Shown here: positions 18,487 to 26,957 of the stretch, piece after piece
Layout: every line of letters starts with the position of its first letter
How positions within the stretch are numbered: position 1 is the stretch's first letter
Assembly (NCBI RefSeq): GCF_030518795.1
Contig: NZ_CP130427.1
Location: 1,984,001-2,048,000, forward strand
Length of the DNA stretch: 64,000 nucleotides
From: Micromonospora sp. NBRC 110009
GTDB taxonomy: Bacteria > Actinomycetota > Actinomycetes > Mycobacteriales > Micromonosporaceae
Reading direction: 5' to 3'
Position numbers and translations under genes: made by a program
Notes under the pieces: generated by a model
The model's input: only the letters and a program-made list of their open reading frames with translations
Told to the model about the DNA's origin: nothing
The model's database searches: none

Positions 18487-19224
18487 ATGCCCCTCGCCCT
18501 GGCCCACGCCCGCTACCAGCTGCTGGAGACCGTCCGGATCCCGATCGCGATCTTCGGCAGCGCGTTCTTCCCGGCCGCCGCGATGCTCTTCTTCGTGGTG
18601 CCGTTCGCCGGCGACGACCCCACCGGCGCCACCTACGCCACCGCCGCGATGGTCACCTTCGCGGTGATGAGCGCCAACATCTTCCAGTACGGGATCGGCG
18701 TCGCAGAGGACCGCGACCAGCCGTGGAACTCGTACACCCGGACGCTGCCGGCCGGGCCCGGACCGCGCTTCGCCGGCCGGATCCTGGCCGGCCTGGCCCT
18801 CACCTACTTCTCGATGCTCCCGGTGGTGGTGATCGCGGCGGTGGCCACCGCGGCCCGGGTCACCCCGGTGCAGTTCCTGCTCGCCCTCGGCGGGGTGGCC
18901 GTGATCTCGGTGCCGTTCACGCTGCTCGGGCTGGCCATCGGCTACTCGCTGCCGAGCAAGGCGGCGATCGTGGTGGCCCAGCTCATCTTCTTCCCGCTCG
19001 CCTTCGGCGGCGGCCTCCTCTCCGGCCCGGCGGACGCGCCCGGCTTCGTCCAGGCGATCGCCCCCTACCTGCCCACCCGGGGCGCGGTGGAGCTGATGTG
19101 GGCGGCGGTGACCGACTGGCGGCCCGACCCGGTCGCGATGGTCATGCTCGGCGTCTGGATCGTGGTGCTCGGTGCAATCGCCGGATGGGCGTACCGCCGG
19201 GACGAGGGACGCCGCTTCAGCTGA
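18487..19224 (+). CDS. ABC-2 type permease
   Basis: The membrane partner of the preceding ATPase: 245 residues with about six hydrophobic segments (for example IFGSAFFPAAAMLFFVVPF, LTYFSMLPVVVIAAVATA, KAAIVVAQLIFFPLAFGGG) and the family GLxLSGP-type block near the end. The ATG at 18487 follows AGGAG. A 1323-codon open frame runs into this gene from far upstream, but only this C-terminal part is coding. The substrate is unknown. Confidence 0.9.
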   Translation: MPLALAHARYQLLETVRIPIAIFGSAFFPAAAMLFFVVPFAGDDPTGATYATAAMVTFAVMSANIFQYGIGVAEDRDQPWNSYTRTLPAGPGPRFAGRILAGLALTYFSMLPVVVIAAVATAARVTPVQFLLALGGVAVISVPFTLLGLAIGYSLPSKAAIVVAQLIFFPLAFGGGLLSGPADAPGFVQAIAPYLPTRGAVELMWAAVTDWRPDPVAMVMLGVWIVVLGAIAGWAYRRDEGRRFS

Positions 19225-19318
19225 CGTTTCGTCCGATTCCGGCCCGGCGGGCCACGGGACGGTGCCACGATGCCGGCAGGGCTGCCAGTCGGGCCGCCCA
19301 CCGGCGAGAGGGGTCATC

Positions 19319-20077
19319 GTGAACGGCGTCGAGCCCGGCACGCCCTGCTGGGCCGACCTGGCCACGCCGGGCCTGGCGGACGCGAAGCGGTTCTACCCGC
19401 AGCTCTTCGGCTGGACCGGGCGGGTCTCCCCGGAGCCGGCGGCGGGCGGTTACACGGTCTTCCTCCAGGACGGCCGGGCGGTCGCCGGGGCCGGGCCGCC
19501 GGCCAGCCCGGACCAGGTGCCGATCTGGTCGACGTACGTGGCGACCGACGACGCGGACCTGGTGGCCACCCGGGTGGAGGCGGCCGGTGGTCAGGTGGTG
19601 GTCGCCCCGTTCGACGTCTTCGACCAGGGCCGGATGGCGGTCCTCGCGGACCCGGCCGGGGCGGTGTTCAGCGTCTGGCAGCCGATGGCGATGCGCGGGG
19701 CGGAGCTGTTCAACGAGCCCGGGTCGATGTGCTGGAACGAGCTGGTCACCCCGGATCCGGAGCGGGCGAAGGACTTCTACGCGCTGGTCTTCGGCTGGCA
19801 CCCGGAGGAGCGGTCGACGGCCACCGCCCCCTACACCGGCTGGCGCTGCGGGGCCCGGATCGTCGCCGGCATGATGCCGCAGCTGGGGAAGCTCCCCGGC
19901 GACCTGCCGGCGTACTGGTCGGTCTACTTCGCCGTGGCGGACGCCGATGCCACCGCCGCCCGGGCCGCCGAACTGGGCGGCACCATCCTCGTCCCGCCCC
20001 GGGACAACCCGGCCGGCCGCAGCGCCGCCCTCCGTGACCCCCAGGGCGCCCTCTTCTGGATCAGCGCCCTCCGCTGA
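19319..20077 (+). CDS. Two-domain VOC (glyoxalase/bleomycin-resistance fold) protein
   Basis: A 252-residue protein made of two tandem VOC domains of about 120 residues: the first opens with PCWADLATPGLADAKRFY and the second with MCWNELVTPDPERAKDFY. Both end in an AVLADPAGAVFSVW / ALRDPQGALFWI strand. This layout matches actinobacterial proteins annotated as VOC or 27-kDa antigen-like; catalytic metal ligands cannot be assigned with confidence, and the substrate is unknown. The start is GTG 19319, with GAGAGGGG upstream. It ends convergently with btuD across a repeat. Confidence 0.85.
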   Translation: MNGVEPGTPCWADLATPGLADAKRFYPQLFGWTGRVSPEPAAGGYTVFLQDGRAVAGAGPPASPDQVPIWSTYVATDDADLVATRVEAAGGQVVVAPFDVFDQGRMAVLADPAGAVFSVWQPMAMRGAELFNEPGSMCWNELVTPDPERAKDFYALVFGWHPEERSTATAPYTGWRCGARIVAGMMPQLGKLPGDLPAYWSVYFAVADADATAARAAELGGTILVPPRDNPAGRSAALRDPQGALFWISALR

Positions 20078-20093
20078 CGTGCCCGCCCCTGGC

Positions 20094-20146
20094 GTTAGGA
20101 GGGGGCCCTTCCTTACCGCAGACGTTAAGAAGGGGCCCTTCCTTAC
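20094..20146. repeat. GC-rich palindromic repeat, two tandem units (locus A)
   Basis: Two units with a 30-bp period: GTTAGGAGGGGGCCCTTCC plus TTAC (20094-20116) and GTTAAGAAGGGGCCCTTCC plus TTAC (20124-20146). Related copies lie at 41785-41835 and 47460-47513. It sits between convergent genes, and the TAA stop of btuD lies within the second unit. Confidence 0.85.
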
Positions 20147-20919
20147 GCCCGGGGGCGGACGGGGACCACGAGGGGGCCGTGCTCGCCCTGGAGGACGCGG
20201 ACGTGGGCGCGGTAGTGGGTGGCGAGCAGGGTCTCGGTGAGGACCTCGTGCGGGGGGCCGGCGGCGGCGACCCGGCCGTCGGCGAGCAGCACCATCCGGT
20301 CGGCGTACTCGCCGGCGACGGAGAGGTCGTGCATGGTGGCGAGGACGGTCAGGCCGTGCTCGCGGCGGAGCTGGTCGACCAGCTCCAGCACCTCCTGCTG
20401 GTGCCCGATGTCCAGCGCGCTGGTCGGCTCGTCGAGCAGCAGCAGGGTGGCGCCCTGCGCGAGCGCCCGGGCCAGGAACACCCGCTGCCGCTCGCCGCCC
20501 GAGAGGGTGGCCAGCTCCCGGCGCCCGAACGCGCCCAGGTCGAGCCGGTCCAGCACCTCGTGCACCGCGGTCAGGTCGGCCGCCGACTCCCGGCCCAGCG
20601 GCGGGATGTACGGGGTGCGGCCGAGCAGCACGTAGTCGACGACGGACATGCCGGCCGGCACGACCGGGGACTGGGCCACGGTGGCGACGATCCGGGCGCG
20701 GTCGCGGCGGCGGAGGGCCTGGATCGGCGTACCGAAGAGGTGGACCGCGCCCGGCGCGGGCAGCAGGCCGCCGACGGCGCGCAGCAGGGTCGACTTGCCG
20801 GCGCCGTTCGGGCCGATCACGGTGACCCATTCGCCCACCGCCACGGTCAGGTCCACCCCGGCGAGGATCCGCGCCCCGCCCAGCTCGACCCGCAGGTCCC
20901 GCACCTCGACCGCGGTCAT
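20143..20919 (-). CDS. btuD: Vitamin B12 ABC transporter ATP-binding protein
   Basis: A 258-residue FecE/BtuD-type ATPase powering the adjacent FecCD-type permease. It has Walker [10 protein letters not shown] (about 34-42), signature LSGGERQRV, Walker B LLLLDEPTSALD and the H-loop TMHDLSVA. The ATG at 20919 overlaps the permease stop as ATGA. Its stop codon TAA falls inside a dispersed repeat, so its final residues (VVPVRPRA) adjoin repeat-derived DNA. The cobalamin riboswitch ahead of the operon identifies the likely substrate. Confidence 0.9.
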   Translation of the reverse strand: MTAVEVRDLRVELGGARILAGVDLTVAVGEWVTVIGPNGAGKSTLLRAVGGLLPAPGAVHLFGTPIQALRRRDRARIVATVAQSPVVPAGMSVVDYVLLGRTPYIPPLGRESAADLTAVHEVLDRLDLGAFGRRELATLSGGERQRVFLARALAQGATLLLLDEPTSALDIGHQQEVLELVDQLRREHGLTVLATMHDLSVAGEYADRMVLLADGRVAAAGPPHEVLTETLLATHYRAHVRVLQGEHGPLVVPVRPRA

Positions 20920-22097
20920 GTGAATACCCGCCGCGAGGTCCGCAGGACCAGGACGAAGAACGGGCCGCCGAGCAGCGCGGTGACCACCCCGATGGGGATC
21001 TCGGCGGGGGCGGCGACGGTCCGGGCGACCACGTCGGTCAGCGCCAGGAACGCCGCGCCGAAGAGCATCGAAAGCGGCAGGATCACCCGGTAGCTGGACC
21101 CGGCGAGCAGCCGCACGGTGTGCGGCACGATGATGCCGACGAAGCCGATCAGGCCGGAGGCCGAGACCGCGGCGGCGGTGCCCAGCGAGGCGGCGGCGAT
21201 CAGCAGGTAGCGGGAGCGCTGCGGGTGCAGCCCGAGGCTGGTCGCCTCGTCGTCGCCGACCGACAGCACGTCCAGCTCGCGCCGGTGCAGCAGCACCACC
21301 ACCGCGGTGAGCGCGAAGTAGGGCAGGACCAGCAGCACGTCGTGCCAGCCGGCGGTGGCCAGCCGCCCGAGCAGCCAGGAGTAGACCTGCTGGATGCTCT
21401 CGGAGTGGCGTTGCAGCAGATAGGTCTGCCCGGCGGAGAGGAACGCCGACACCGCCACCCCGGCCAGGATCAGGGTGGCCGGTGACCGGTCGCGCCCGCC
21501 GGCCGCGCCGAGGCCGTAGGTCATGGCGACCGCGCCGAGCGACCCGACGAACGCGGCGAGCGGAATGGTGAGCGGCATGCCGCTCAGCGCCCCGCCCGCC
21601 CCGACGCCGAGCGCGATCACGGCGGTCACCGCGAGCCCGGCGCCGGCCGCCACGCCGAGCAGGTACGGGTCGGCCAGCGGGTTGCGGAAGACACCCTGGT
21701 AGCAGCCGCCGGCCAGGGCGAGCAGCCCGCCGACGAGCAGGCCGAGCACGACCCGGGGCAGCCGCAGCTCGGTGACGATGGCGATCTCCCGCTCGGTGAG
21801 CCCGCTGTCGAGGTGCACCCCGGGGAGCAGGTTGAGCAGTTCGGCGGCCACGCTGCCGGGCGGCAGGCTGACCGGGCCGAGGGACACCCCGGCGACCAGG
21901 GCGACCAGCACCGCGCCGATCCCGGCGACCAGCCAGCGCGTGCGCAGCCCGGCCGGCCGGACCGTCGCACCCGGTCCGGCCGGGGGCCGTCCGCCGGCCG
22001 TCGCCGGACCGCCCGGTCCGGTCCGGGCGGGCACGCCGGCGGGCCGGGACGCGCGGGGCATCCCGGCCGGCCGGTCGGCGGATTCCGCTGGTCGCAC
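20916..22097 (-). CDS. btuC: Vitamin B12 ABC transporter permease (FecCD family)
   Basis: A permease of 393 residues with about ten membrane segments and FecCD/BtuC landmarks: LRLPRVVLGLLVGGLLALAG, FRNPLADPYLLG, and the coupling-helix region GLIGFVGIIVPHTVRLL. The GTG at 22097, 8 bp after the btuF stop, was chosen; an internal ATG at 22061 is an alternative. The first ~55 residues are a Pro/Gly/Ala-rich cytoplasmic tail not usual for the family, which weakens the choice of the early start. It is coupled to btuD by ATGA. Confidence 0.9.
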   Translation of the reverse strand: MRPAESADRPAGMPRASRPAGVPARTGPGGPATAGGRPPAGPGATVRPAGLRTRWLVAGIGAVLVALVAGVSLGPVSLPPGSVAAELLNLLPGVHLDSGLTEREIAIVTELRLPRVVLGLLVGGLLALAGGCYQGVFRNPLADPYLLGVAAGAGLAVTAVIALGVGAGGALSGMPLTIPLAAFVGSLGAVAMTYGLGAAGGRDRSPATLILAGVAVSAFLSAGQTYLLQRHSESIQQVYSWLLGRLATAGWHDVLLVLPYFALTAVVVLLHRRELDVLSVGDDEATSLGLHPQRSRYLLIAAASLGTAAAVSASGLIGFVGIIVPHTVRLLAGSSYRVILPLSMLFGAAFLALTDVVARTVAAPAEIPIGVVTALLGGPFFVLVLRTSRRVFT

Positions 22098-22105
22098 GGT
22101 CAGGC

Positions 22106-23044
22106 TCAGGCCGGGACCTTGGCGGTGGCGTCGACGATCGACCGGAGCAGGTCGACCACACGCGGGCCCCACCGGGAGGCGATGTCGTCGTCGAGGGCGA
22201 CGATCTGGCTGTTCTTCACCGCGGTGACGCCGGCCCAGCCGCTGCGGGCCTTGACGGTCTCCGGGGTCTGCTTGCAGCACTTGGTGTCGGCCAGGAAGAC
22301 GAAGTCCGGGTTGGCCTTGACGATGACCTCCTGCGAGAGCTGCGGGTAGCCGCCGTTCTTGCCGTCGGCGTCCGACGGGTCGGCGATGTTCTCCAGGCCG
22401 GCCAGGGCGTAGATCGAGCCGATGAAGGTCTTGCTGGTCGCGCTGTACAGCTCCGGGCCCAGCTCGTGGTAGTAGGTGAGCTTCTTCGTCCGCTGCGGCA
22501 GGTCCTTGGTGAGCGCGGCGATGTCGTCCTTCATCTTCCGGGTGACGGCGTCCGCCTCACCCGGGTGGCCGGTGAGCTTGCCCAGGTCGGTGATCTGCTG
22601 GTAGGTGTCGTCGAGCGTGGTCGCGGCCGGGGTGAGCAGCACCGGGATCTTGAGCGTGGTGAGCTGGTCGACGATCTTGTTGGTGTCGTTGGAGAGCACC
22701 ACCAGGTCGGGGCTCTTGCCGGCGATCGCCTCGGCGTTCGGCTGGAAGCCGGAGAGGTCGCTCTTCGGCGCGTCCGCCGGGTAGTTCGACTGGTCGTCCA
22801 CCGCGCTGACCTGCTTGCCGGCGCCGATGGCGAAGAGCATCTCGGTCGCGCTCGGCGACAGCGAGACGATCTTCTCCGGGCGCTTCTCCAGGGTCAGCTT
22901 GCCGACGGTGACCGGGAACGCGGCGGCCGCGGAGCTGCCGGCGGCGGGCGGGGTGTCGGTCGAGGTCTTCTCGGCGCAGCCGCCGAGGAGCAGCGCGCCG
23001 ACCGCGAGGGCGGCGGCGAGGAGCCGGGGGGTACGTCTGGACAT
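22106..23044 (-). CDS. btuF: Vitamin B12 substrate-binding lipoprotein
   Basis: A 312-residue binding protein of the BtuF/FhuD clan. It has a lipoprotein signal peptide with lipobox LGGC (C about 24), then the class III binding-protein landmarks: RIVSLSPSATEMLFAIGAG-like block, LVVLSNDTNKIVDQL and a C-terminal lobe with the block GWAGVTAVKNSQIVALDDD. A CC pair (DTKCCKQTP) in the C-terminal lobe is unusual. The ATG at 23044 begins the signal peptide. It is the first gene of btuFCD, placed directly behind a cobalamin riboswitch. It captures B12 outside the membrane. Confidence 0.9.
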   Translation of the reverse strand: MSRRTPRLLAAALAVGALLLGGCAEKTSTDTPPAAGSSAAAAFPVTVGKLTLEKRPEKIVSLSPSATEMLFAIGAGKQVSAVDDQSNYPADAPKSDLSGFQPNAEAIAGKSPDLVVLSNDTNKIVDQLTTLKIPVLLTPAATTLDDTYQQITDLGKLTGHPGEADAVTRKMKDDIAALTKDLPQRTKKLTYYHELGPELYSATSKTFIGSIYALAGLENIADPSDADGKNGGYPQLSQEVIVKANPDFVFLADTKCCKQTPETVKARSGWAGVTAVKNSQIVALDDDIASRWGPRVVDLLRSIVDATAKVPA

Positions 23045-23119
23045 GGGTCCTCCTGTCGGTCGAGGATCGTGGTGCTTCGCCGACAGGGAGCGCCGGAGCG
23101 GGCCCGTCCGCGAGGCGCC

Positions 23120-23262
23120 CTTCCTCGAGAGCGCGTGTCGCGACCGCCCCGCAGGCGACCTGGCTAATCCCCGTGGGACCACGGGGCATCACAGTTGCGG
23201 GACAGCACCGGTTTCGCACCGGCTTCGCTGGGGAGCGGTCGGGGACACGGTATCCCACGGCC
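23120..23262 (-). promoter_or_regulatory. Cobalamin (adenosyl-B12) riboswitch
   Basis: Read on the minus strand, this leader shows the core of the class: GCCGGTGCGAAACCGGTGC, then CTGTCCCGCAACTGTGATGCC (23190-23226 region), a GC hairpin (CCCCGTGG/CCACGGGG), and the B12 box AGCCAGGTCGCCTGC (about 23151-23165). It ends some 75 bp before the btuF start. Binding of cobalamin should lower btuFCD expression. The 5' edge is approximate. Confidence 0.93.
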
Positions 23263-23460
23263 CGCGCGCCACCTCGTCGTGGTGGCGCTGACCAGCGGCG
23301 GTGGGCGCGCGCGGGCGGCTCGGGGGGCACACCCTCATCGTCGATCCGTCCCGGCCGGATCCTCACCTCGGCAATGATTTTCCATCCGTTGACCTCTGGC
23401 GAAAGTTCCCTCCAGGCGCGACAGTGAACGGCAACGATGCCCTCTCCCTGGGGAGCTGCC
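23263..23460. other. Intergenic region between the riboswitch and the first C39-like gene
   Basis: It should hold the minus-strand btu promoter and the plus-strand promoter of the C39-like gene. The more AT-rich part at about 23370-23430 is the likely promoter of the latter; a GGGAG ribosome binding site stands 6 nt before its ATG. No gene is seen. Confidence 0.4.
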
Positions 23461-24783
23461 ATGGCCATCAGAGCTGTGCGCGCGGTCGCCGTAGCCGGCC
23501 TCACCGCGCTCGCCGTCCTCGGCACCACCGCACCCGCTGACGCCGCCGGGGCCACCGTCCCGCACGACGAACAGATCACCTGGCAGGGCTGGTCCGGCAC
23601 CGGCTGGTCCGCCGGGAGCACCGCCGGCACCACGGTCACCACCGCCGGTCTCGCCCTGGGCACCCCGGTCGGGACCATCCTCTACAAGGACCCGCACAGC
23701 AACACCCGGCGCACCTGGGCGTACGGGACCTGGACCTCGCCGCTGACCGAGGTCGGCTTCGGGGCCACCGAGCTGGTCGCCTCGTGGAACGCCGACACCC
23801 CCGCCGGCACCTGGCTCCAGGTCGAACTCCAGGGCACCTACACCACCGGCACCCGCACCCCCTGGTACGTCATGGGCCGGTGGGCCTCGGGCGACGGTGA
23901 CATCCGGCGGACCACTGTCGACAAGCAGGGCGACAAGACCTCCAGCATCTGGACCGACACCTTCGCCATCGACAACCCGAGCGCCGGGGTGCTGCTGCGG
24001 GCGTACCAGCTCCGGCTGACGCTCTACCGGGACCCGGCCGGGACCGCCACGCCGGTGATCCGATCGGTGGGCGCGATGAGCTCGAACGTGCCGGACCGAA
24101 CCACCGTCGTTCCGAGCGCCGGCCACATCGCCTGGGGCACCGAGCTGGCCGTGCCGCGCTACTCGCAGAACATCCACGCCGGCCAGTACCCGCAGTACGG
24201 CGGCGGCGGCGAGGCGTGGTGCTCGCCCACCTCGACGGAGATGGTGGTCGAGTACTGGGGCCGGCAGCCGACACCGGCCGACACGTCCTGGGTGGACCCC
24301 GGCTACCCGGACCCGACGGTCGACCACGCCGCCCGGATGACCTACGACTACCAGTACGGCGGCACCGGCAACTGGCCGTTCAACACCGCGTACGCGGCCA
24401 CCTTCCCCGGCCTGGAGGCGAAGGTGACCCGGCTGCACTCGCTGGACGAGGTGGAACACTTCATCGCCGCCGGCATCCCCGTGGTGACCAGCCAGTCCTT
24501 CCTGGCCAGCGAGCTGGACGAGGCGGGCTACGGCACCGCCGGGCACCTGATGGTGGTGGTCGGCTTCACCGCCACCGGTGACGTCATCGCCAACGACCCG
24601 GCCTCCCCCAGCGACGCCGCCGTACGCCACGTCTACCGGCGCGACCAGTTCGAGCGGATCTGGCTGCGAACCAGACGGACCACCACCAACGGCGGCACCG
24701 GCAGCGGCTCCGGTGGCGTCGTCTACCTGATCAAGCCGACCACCGTGGCCTGGCCGTCCGTGGCCGGGTCCACCAACTGGTGA
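23461..24783 (+). CDS. Secreted C39-like cysteine peptidase (first of tandem pair)
   Basis: A 440-residue protein with a Sec signal peptide (cut near ADA at about 26-28), a beta-rich N-terminal region (about 35-220, with ATELVASWNADTPAGTWLQ and IWTDTF blocks) and a C-terminal C39-like peptidase domain. The likely triad is C254 (EAWCSPTS), H362 (GHLMVVVGF) and D379 (NDP). The start ATG 23461 has GGGAG upstream. Its substrate is unknown; the domain resembles papain-fold peptidases that process extracellular proteins or peptides. Its paralogue follows after 28 bp. Confidence 0.88.
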   Translation: MAIRAVRAVAVAGLTALAVLGTTAPADAAGATVPHDEQITWQGWSGTGWSAGSTAGTTVTTAGLALGTPVGTILYKDPHSNTRRTWAYGTWTSPLTEVGFGATELVASWNADTPAGTWLQVELQGTYTTGTRTPWYVMGRWASGDGDIRRTTVDKQGDKTSSIWTDTFAIDNPSAGVLLRAYQLRLTLYRDPAGTATPVIRSVGAMSSNVPDRTTVVPSAGHIAWGTELAVPRYSQNIHAGQYPQYGGGGEAWCSPTSTEMVVEYWGRQPTPADTSWVDPGYPDPTVDHAARMTYDYQYGGTGNWPFNTAYAATFPGLEAKVTRLHSLDEVEHFIAAGIPVVTSQSFLASELDEAGYGTAGHLMVVVGFTATGDVIANDPASPSDAAVRHVYRRDQFERIWLRTRRTTTNGGTGSGSGGVVYLIKPTTVAWPSVAGSTNW

Positions 24784-24811
24784 TGTCCCCTTCCCACCCT
24801 ACGGAGATGAG

Positions 24812-26152
24812 ATGATCAGACCCGCCCTCCGCGCGGTCGCCCTCGCCGGCGTCGCCGCGCTCAGCCTCCTCGGCACCACCGTGCCCGCCCACGCGGAGAA
24901 CAACCTCCCCGTGGCCGCGCACGACGAGGAGATCACCTTCCAGGAGTGGTCGAAGTACCCCGACTGGGGCACCGGCACCCACCAGGGCACCTACGCCATC
25001 CCCGGGTACCGCACCGGGATCACCATCGACCAGCCGGCCGGCACCACCCAGTTCACCGACGAGCACACCGGCGCCACCCGCACCTGGGAGTACGCCACCT
25101 GGACCTCGCCGGAGCGGCAGATCGGCTTCGACGCCACCGAGCTGGTCGCCTCGTGGAACGCGACCACCCCGGCCGGCACCTGGATCCAGGTCGAGCTGCA
25201 CGGCACCTACAACACCGGCCAGCAGACCCCCTGGTACGTGATGGGCCGCTGGGCCTCCGGCGACCAGGACATCAAGCGGGCCACGCTGGACGGTCAGGGA
25301 GACCCCTGGTCCACCATCTGGACCGACACCTTCTCCATCGACAACGCCAAGGCCGGGGTGCTGCTGCGGTCGTACCAGCTTCGGCTGACCCTCTACCGGG
25401 CGCCGGGGCAGACCGCCTCGCCGCAGGTCCGGATGCTCGGCGCGATGAGCTCGAACGTCCCGGACCGGTTCACCGTCACGCCGAGCAAGGGCGGCATCGC
25501 CTGGGGCACCGAGCTGCCCGTGCCGCGCTACTCCCAGAACATCCACGAGGGGGAGTACCCCGAGTTCGACGGCGGCGGTGAGGCCTGGTGCTCGCCGACC
25601 TCCACCGAGATGGTCGTCGAGTACTGGGGCCAGCAGCCGTCGGCCGAGGACACCTCCTGGGTGAACCCGAGCTACGCCGACCCGAACGTCGACCACGCCG
25701 CCCGGATGACCTACGACTACGAGTACGAGGGCGCCGGCAACTGGCCGTTCAACACCGCCTACGCCGCCAGCTTCCCGGGCATGGACGCCCGGGTCACCCG
25801 GCTCCACTCGCTGGACGAGGCGGAGCGCTTCATCAAGGCCGGCATCCCGGTCGTGACCTCGCAGTCCTTCCTCGCGAGCGAGCTGGACGGGGCGAACTAC
25901 GGCACCTCCGGGCACCTCTTCGTGATCGTCGGCTTCACCGCCGACGGTGACGTGATCATCAACGACCCCGCGTCCTCCTCGAACGAGGCGGTGCGCAACG
26001 TGTACAAGCGGGCGCAGTTCGAGCAGATCTGGCTGCGGACCAAGCGGCACCGGGCGAACGGCACCGTGGCCTCCGGCTCCGGCGGCATCGCGTACCTGAT
26101 CAAGCCGGCGGACCGGCCCTGGCCGGTCGTGCCGGGCTCGACCAACTGGTGA
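24812..26152 (+). CDS. Secreted C39-like cysteine peptidase (second of tandem pair)
   Basis: A 446-residue paralogue of the preceding protein, same strand, likely one transcript. It has a signal peptide ending near AHA (about 26-28), the same beta-rich N-terminal half (ATELVASWNATTPAGTWIQ) and the same triad: C260 (EAWCSPTS), His about 368 (GHLFVIVGF), Asp about 385 (NDP). Near-identical blocks (VPRYSQNIH, TSQSFLASELD, PGSTNW at the end) point to a recent tandem duplication. The N-terminal segments after the signal peptide differ most (TFQEWSKYPDW here), hinting at different targets. Confidence 0.88.
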   Translation: MIRPALRAVALAGVAALSLLGTTVPAHAENNLPVAAHDEEITFQEWSKYPDWGTGTHQGTYAIPGYRTGITIDQPAGTTQFTDEHTGATRTWEYATWTSPERQIGFDATELVASWNATTPAGTWIQVELHGTYNTGQQTPWYVMGRWASGDQDIKRATLDGQGDPWSTIWTDTFSIDNAKAGVLLRSYQLRLTLYRAPGQTASPQVRMLGAMSSNVPDRFTVTPSKGGIAWGTELPVPRYSQNIHEGEYPEFDGGGEAWCSPTSTEMVVEYWGQQPSAEDTSWVNPSYADPNVDHAARMTYDYEYEGAGNWPFNTAYAASFPGMDARVTRLHSLDEAERFIKAGIPVVTSQSFLASELDGANYGTSGHLFVIVGFTADGDVIINDPASSSNEAVRNVYKRAQFEQIWLRTKRHRANGTVASGSGGIAYLIKPADRPWPVVPGSTNW

Positions 26153-26156
26153 CGAG

Positions 26157-26201
26157 ACGGGCCCGGCGCCGCTCTCCCTTCGGAGGTGGCGCCGGGCCCG
26201 T
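26157..26201. terminator. Bidirectional terminator hairpin
   Basis: ACGGGCCCGGCGCC (26157-26170) and GGCGCCGGGCCCGT (26188-26201) form a perfect 14-bp stem between convergent genes, 5 bp past the C39-like stop. Confidence 0.85.
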
Positions 26202-26209
26202 CCGCTTCG

Positions 26210-26491
26210 TCAGCTCCGCCGGTCGTCCGGCTCGCCCTCGGCCGGCTGGTCCTCGCCGGCGAGTGCCGAGCGCAGCCGCTCCTTCTCGGTGCGGCGCCGC
26301 TCCGACGCCTCGGCCATCTCACCGGCCATCTCGTCCCGCCAGCCACGCAGCAGGAAGAACGAGAGCGCGGCGGAGAAGACCAGCGCCAGCATCAGCCGCA
26401 GGAACGGGTTCATGTCGACGAACCAGAGGGCCGCCAGCACGCCGACGAACAGCCCGATCCGGCCCAGCGTGTACTTGACCGCCGCGCTCAC
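26210..26491 (-). CDS. Small membrane protein (DUF4229-like)
   Basis: A 93-residue protein with two membrane segments (IGLFVGVLAALWFV and LMLALVFSAALSFFLL) followed by an acidic/basic cytoplasmic tail (ERRRTEKERLR). The opening AVKYTLGRIGL and this two-helix layout match the actinobacterial DUF4229 family, whose function is unknown. The start is GTG 26491, with GGAG 8 nt upstream. It is the third gene of a minus-strand series after mqnE and another membrane protein. Confidence 0.75.
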   Translation of the reverse strand: MSAAVKYTLGRIGLFVGVLAALWFVDMNPFLRLMLALVFSAALSFFLLRGWRDEMAGEMAEASERRRTEKERLRSALAGEDQPAEGEPDDRRS

Positions 26492-26517
26492 GTCCGTACT
26501 CCGTTCTCCGTCATCGA

Positions 26518-26949
26518 TCAGCCCGTACGCCGGGCCAGCCAGCGCACTCCAGGAAACCAGACCACCGCGTAGACCACGGTGAAGACCGCCGCGGCCAGCG
26601 CGCCGGAGAGCAGCGGCGGCAGCCCGGCGGTCAGGCCGGCCGCCAGCAGCCCGGCGAGAACGCCGAGCGCCAGGCCGGCCAGCGCGGCCAGCACCCGGGC
26701 GGCGCCGAACTCCCAGGCCCGGAAGTCGTCCCAGAAGAGCCAGACCGGCAGGATCACCGCCAGCCAGCCGTTGGTCCGCCCGAACCCGCCGGCCCCGAGG
26801 GTGGCGAACGCCCACTCGAAGAGCACCAGCGCCAGCACCCCGATCACCAGGCCGGCGAGGCTCACCCCGAGCAGGTCGCCCAGGGTGGCGACGCGCCCCT
26901 CGGCGTCCCGCCGCGGAAAGCTGCGCTGCGGCTGCTCCTCGGTGCTCAT
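26518..26949 (-). CDS. Integral membrane protein of unknown function
   Basis: A 143-residue protein with four predicted membrane helices (for example GVSLAGLVIGVLALVLFEWAF; LAVILPVWLFW; GLALGVLAGLLAAGLTAG; AAVFTVVYAVVWF). I do not recognise a functional family. The ATG at 26949 lies 8 bp after the mqnE stop, so it is probably co-transcribed with mqnE. A role in menaquinone synthesis is not supported by its sequence. Confidence 0.75.
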   Translation of the reverse strand: MSTEEQPQRSFPRRDAEGRVATLGDLLGVSLAGLVIGVLALVLFEWAFATLGAGGFGRTNGWLAVILPVWLFWDDFRAWEFGAARVLAALAGLALGVLAGLLAAGLTAGLPPLLSGALAAAVFTVVYAVVWFPGVRWLARRTG

Positions 26950-26957
26950 CGGTGCGG

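Noticed and set aside
15253-19224. 1323-codon open frame on the plus strand
   Set aside because: Only its last 245 codons (ABC permease from 18487) look like protein; the rest is a GC-driven antisense shadow of the type VII cassette and an out-of-frame reading of the ABC ATPase gene.
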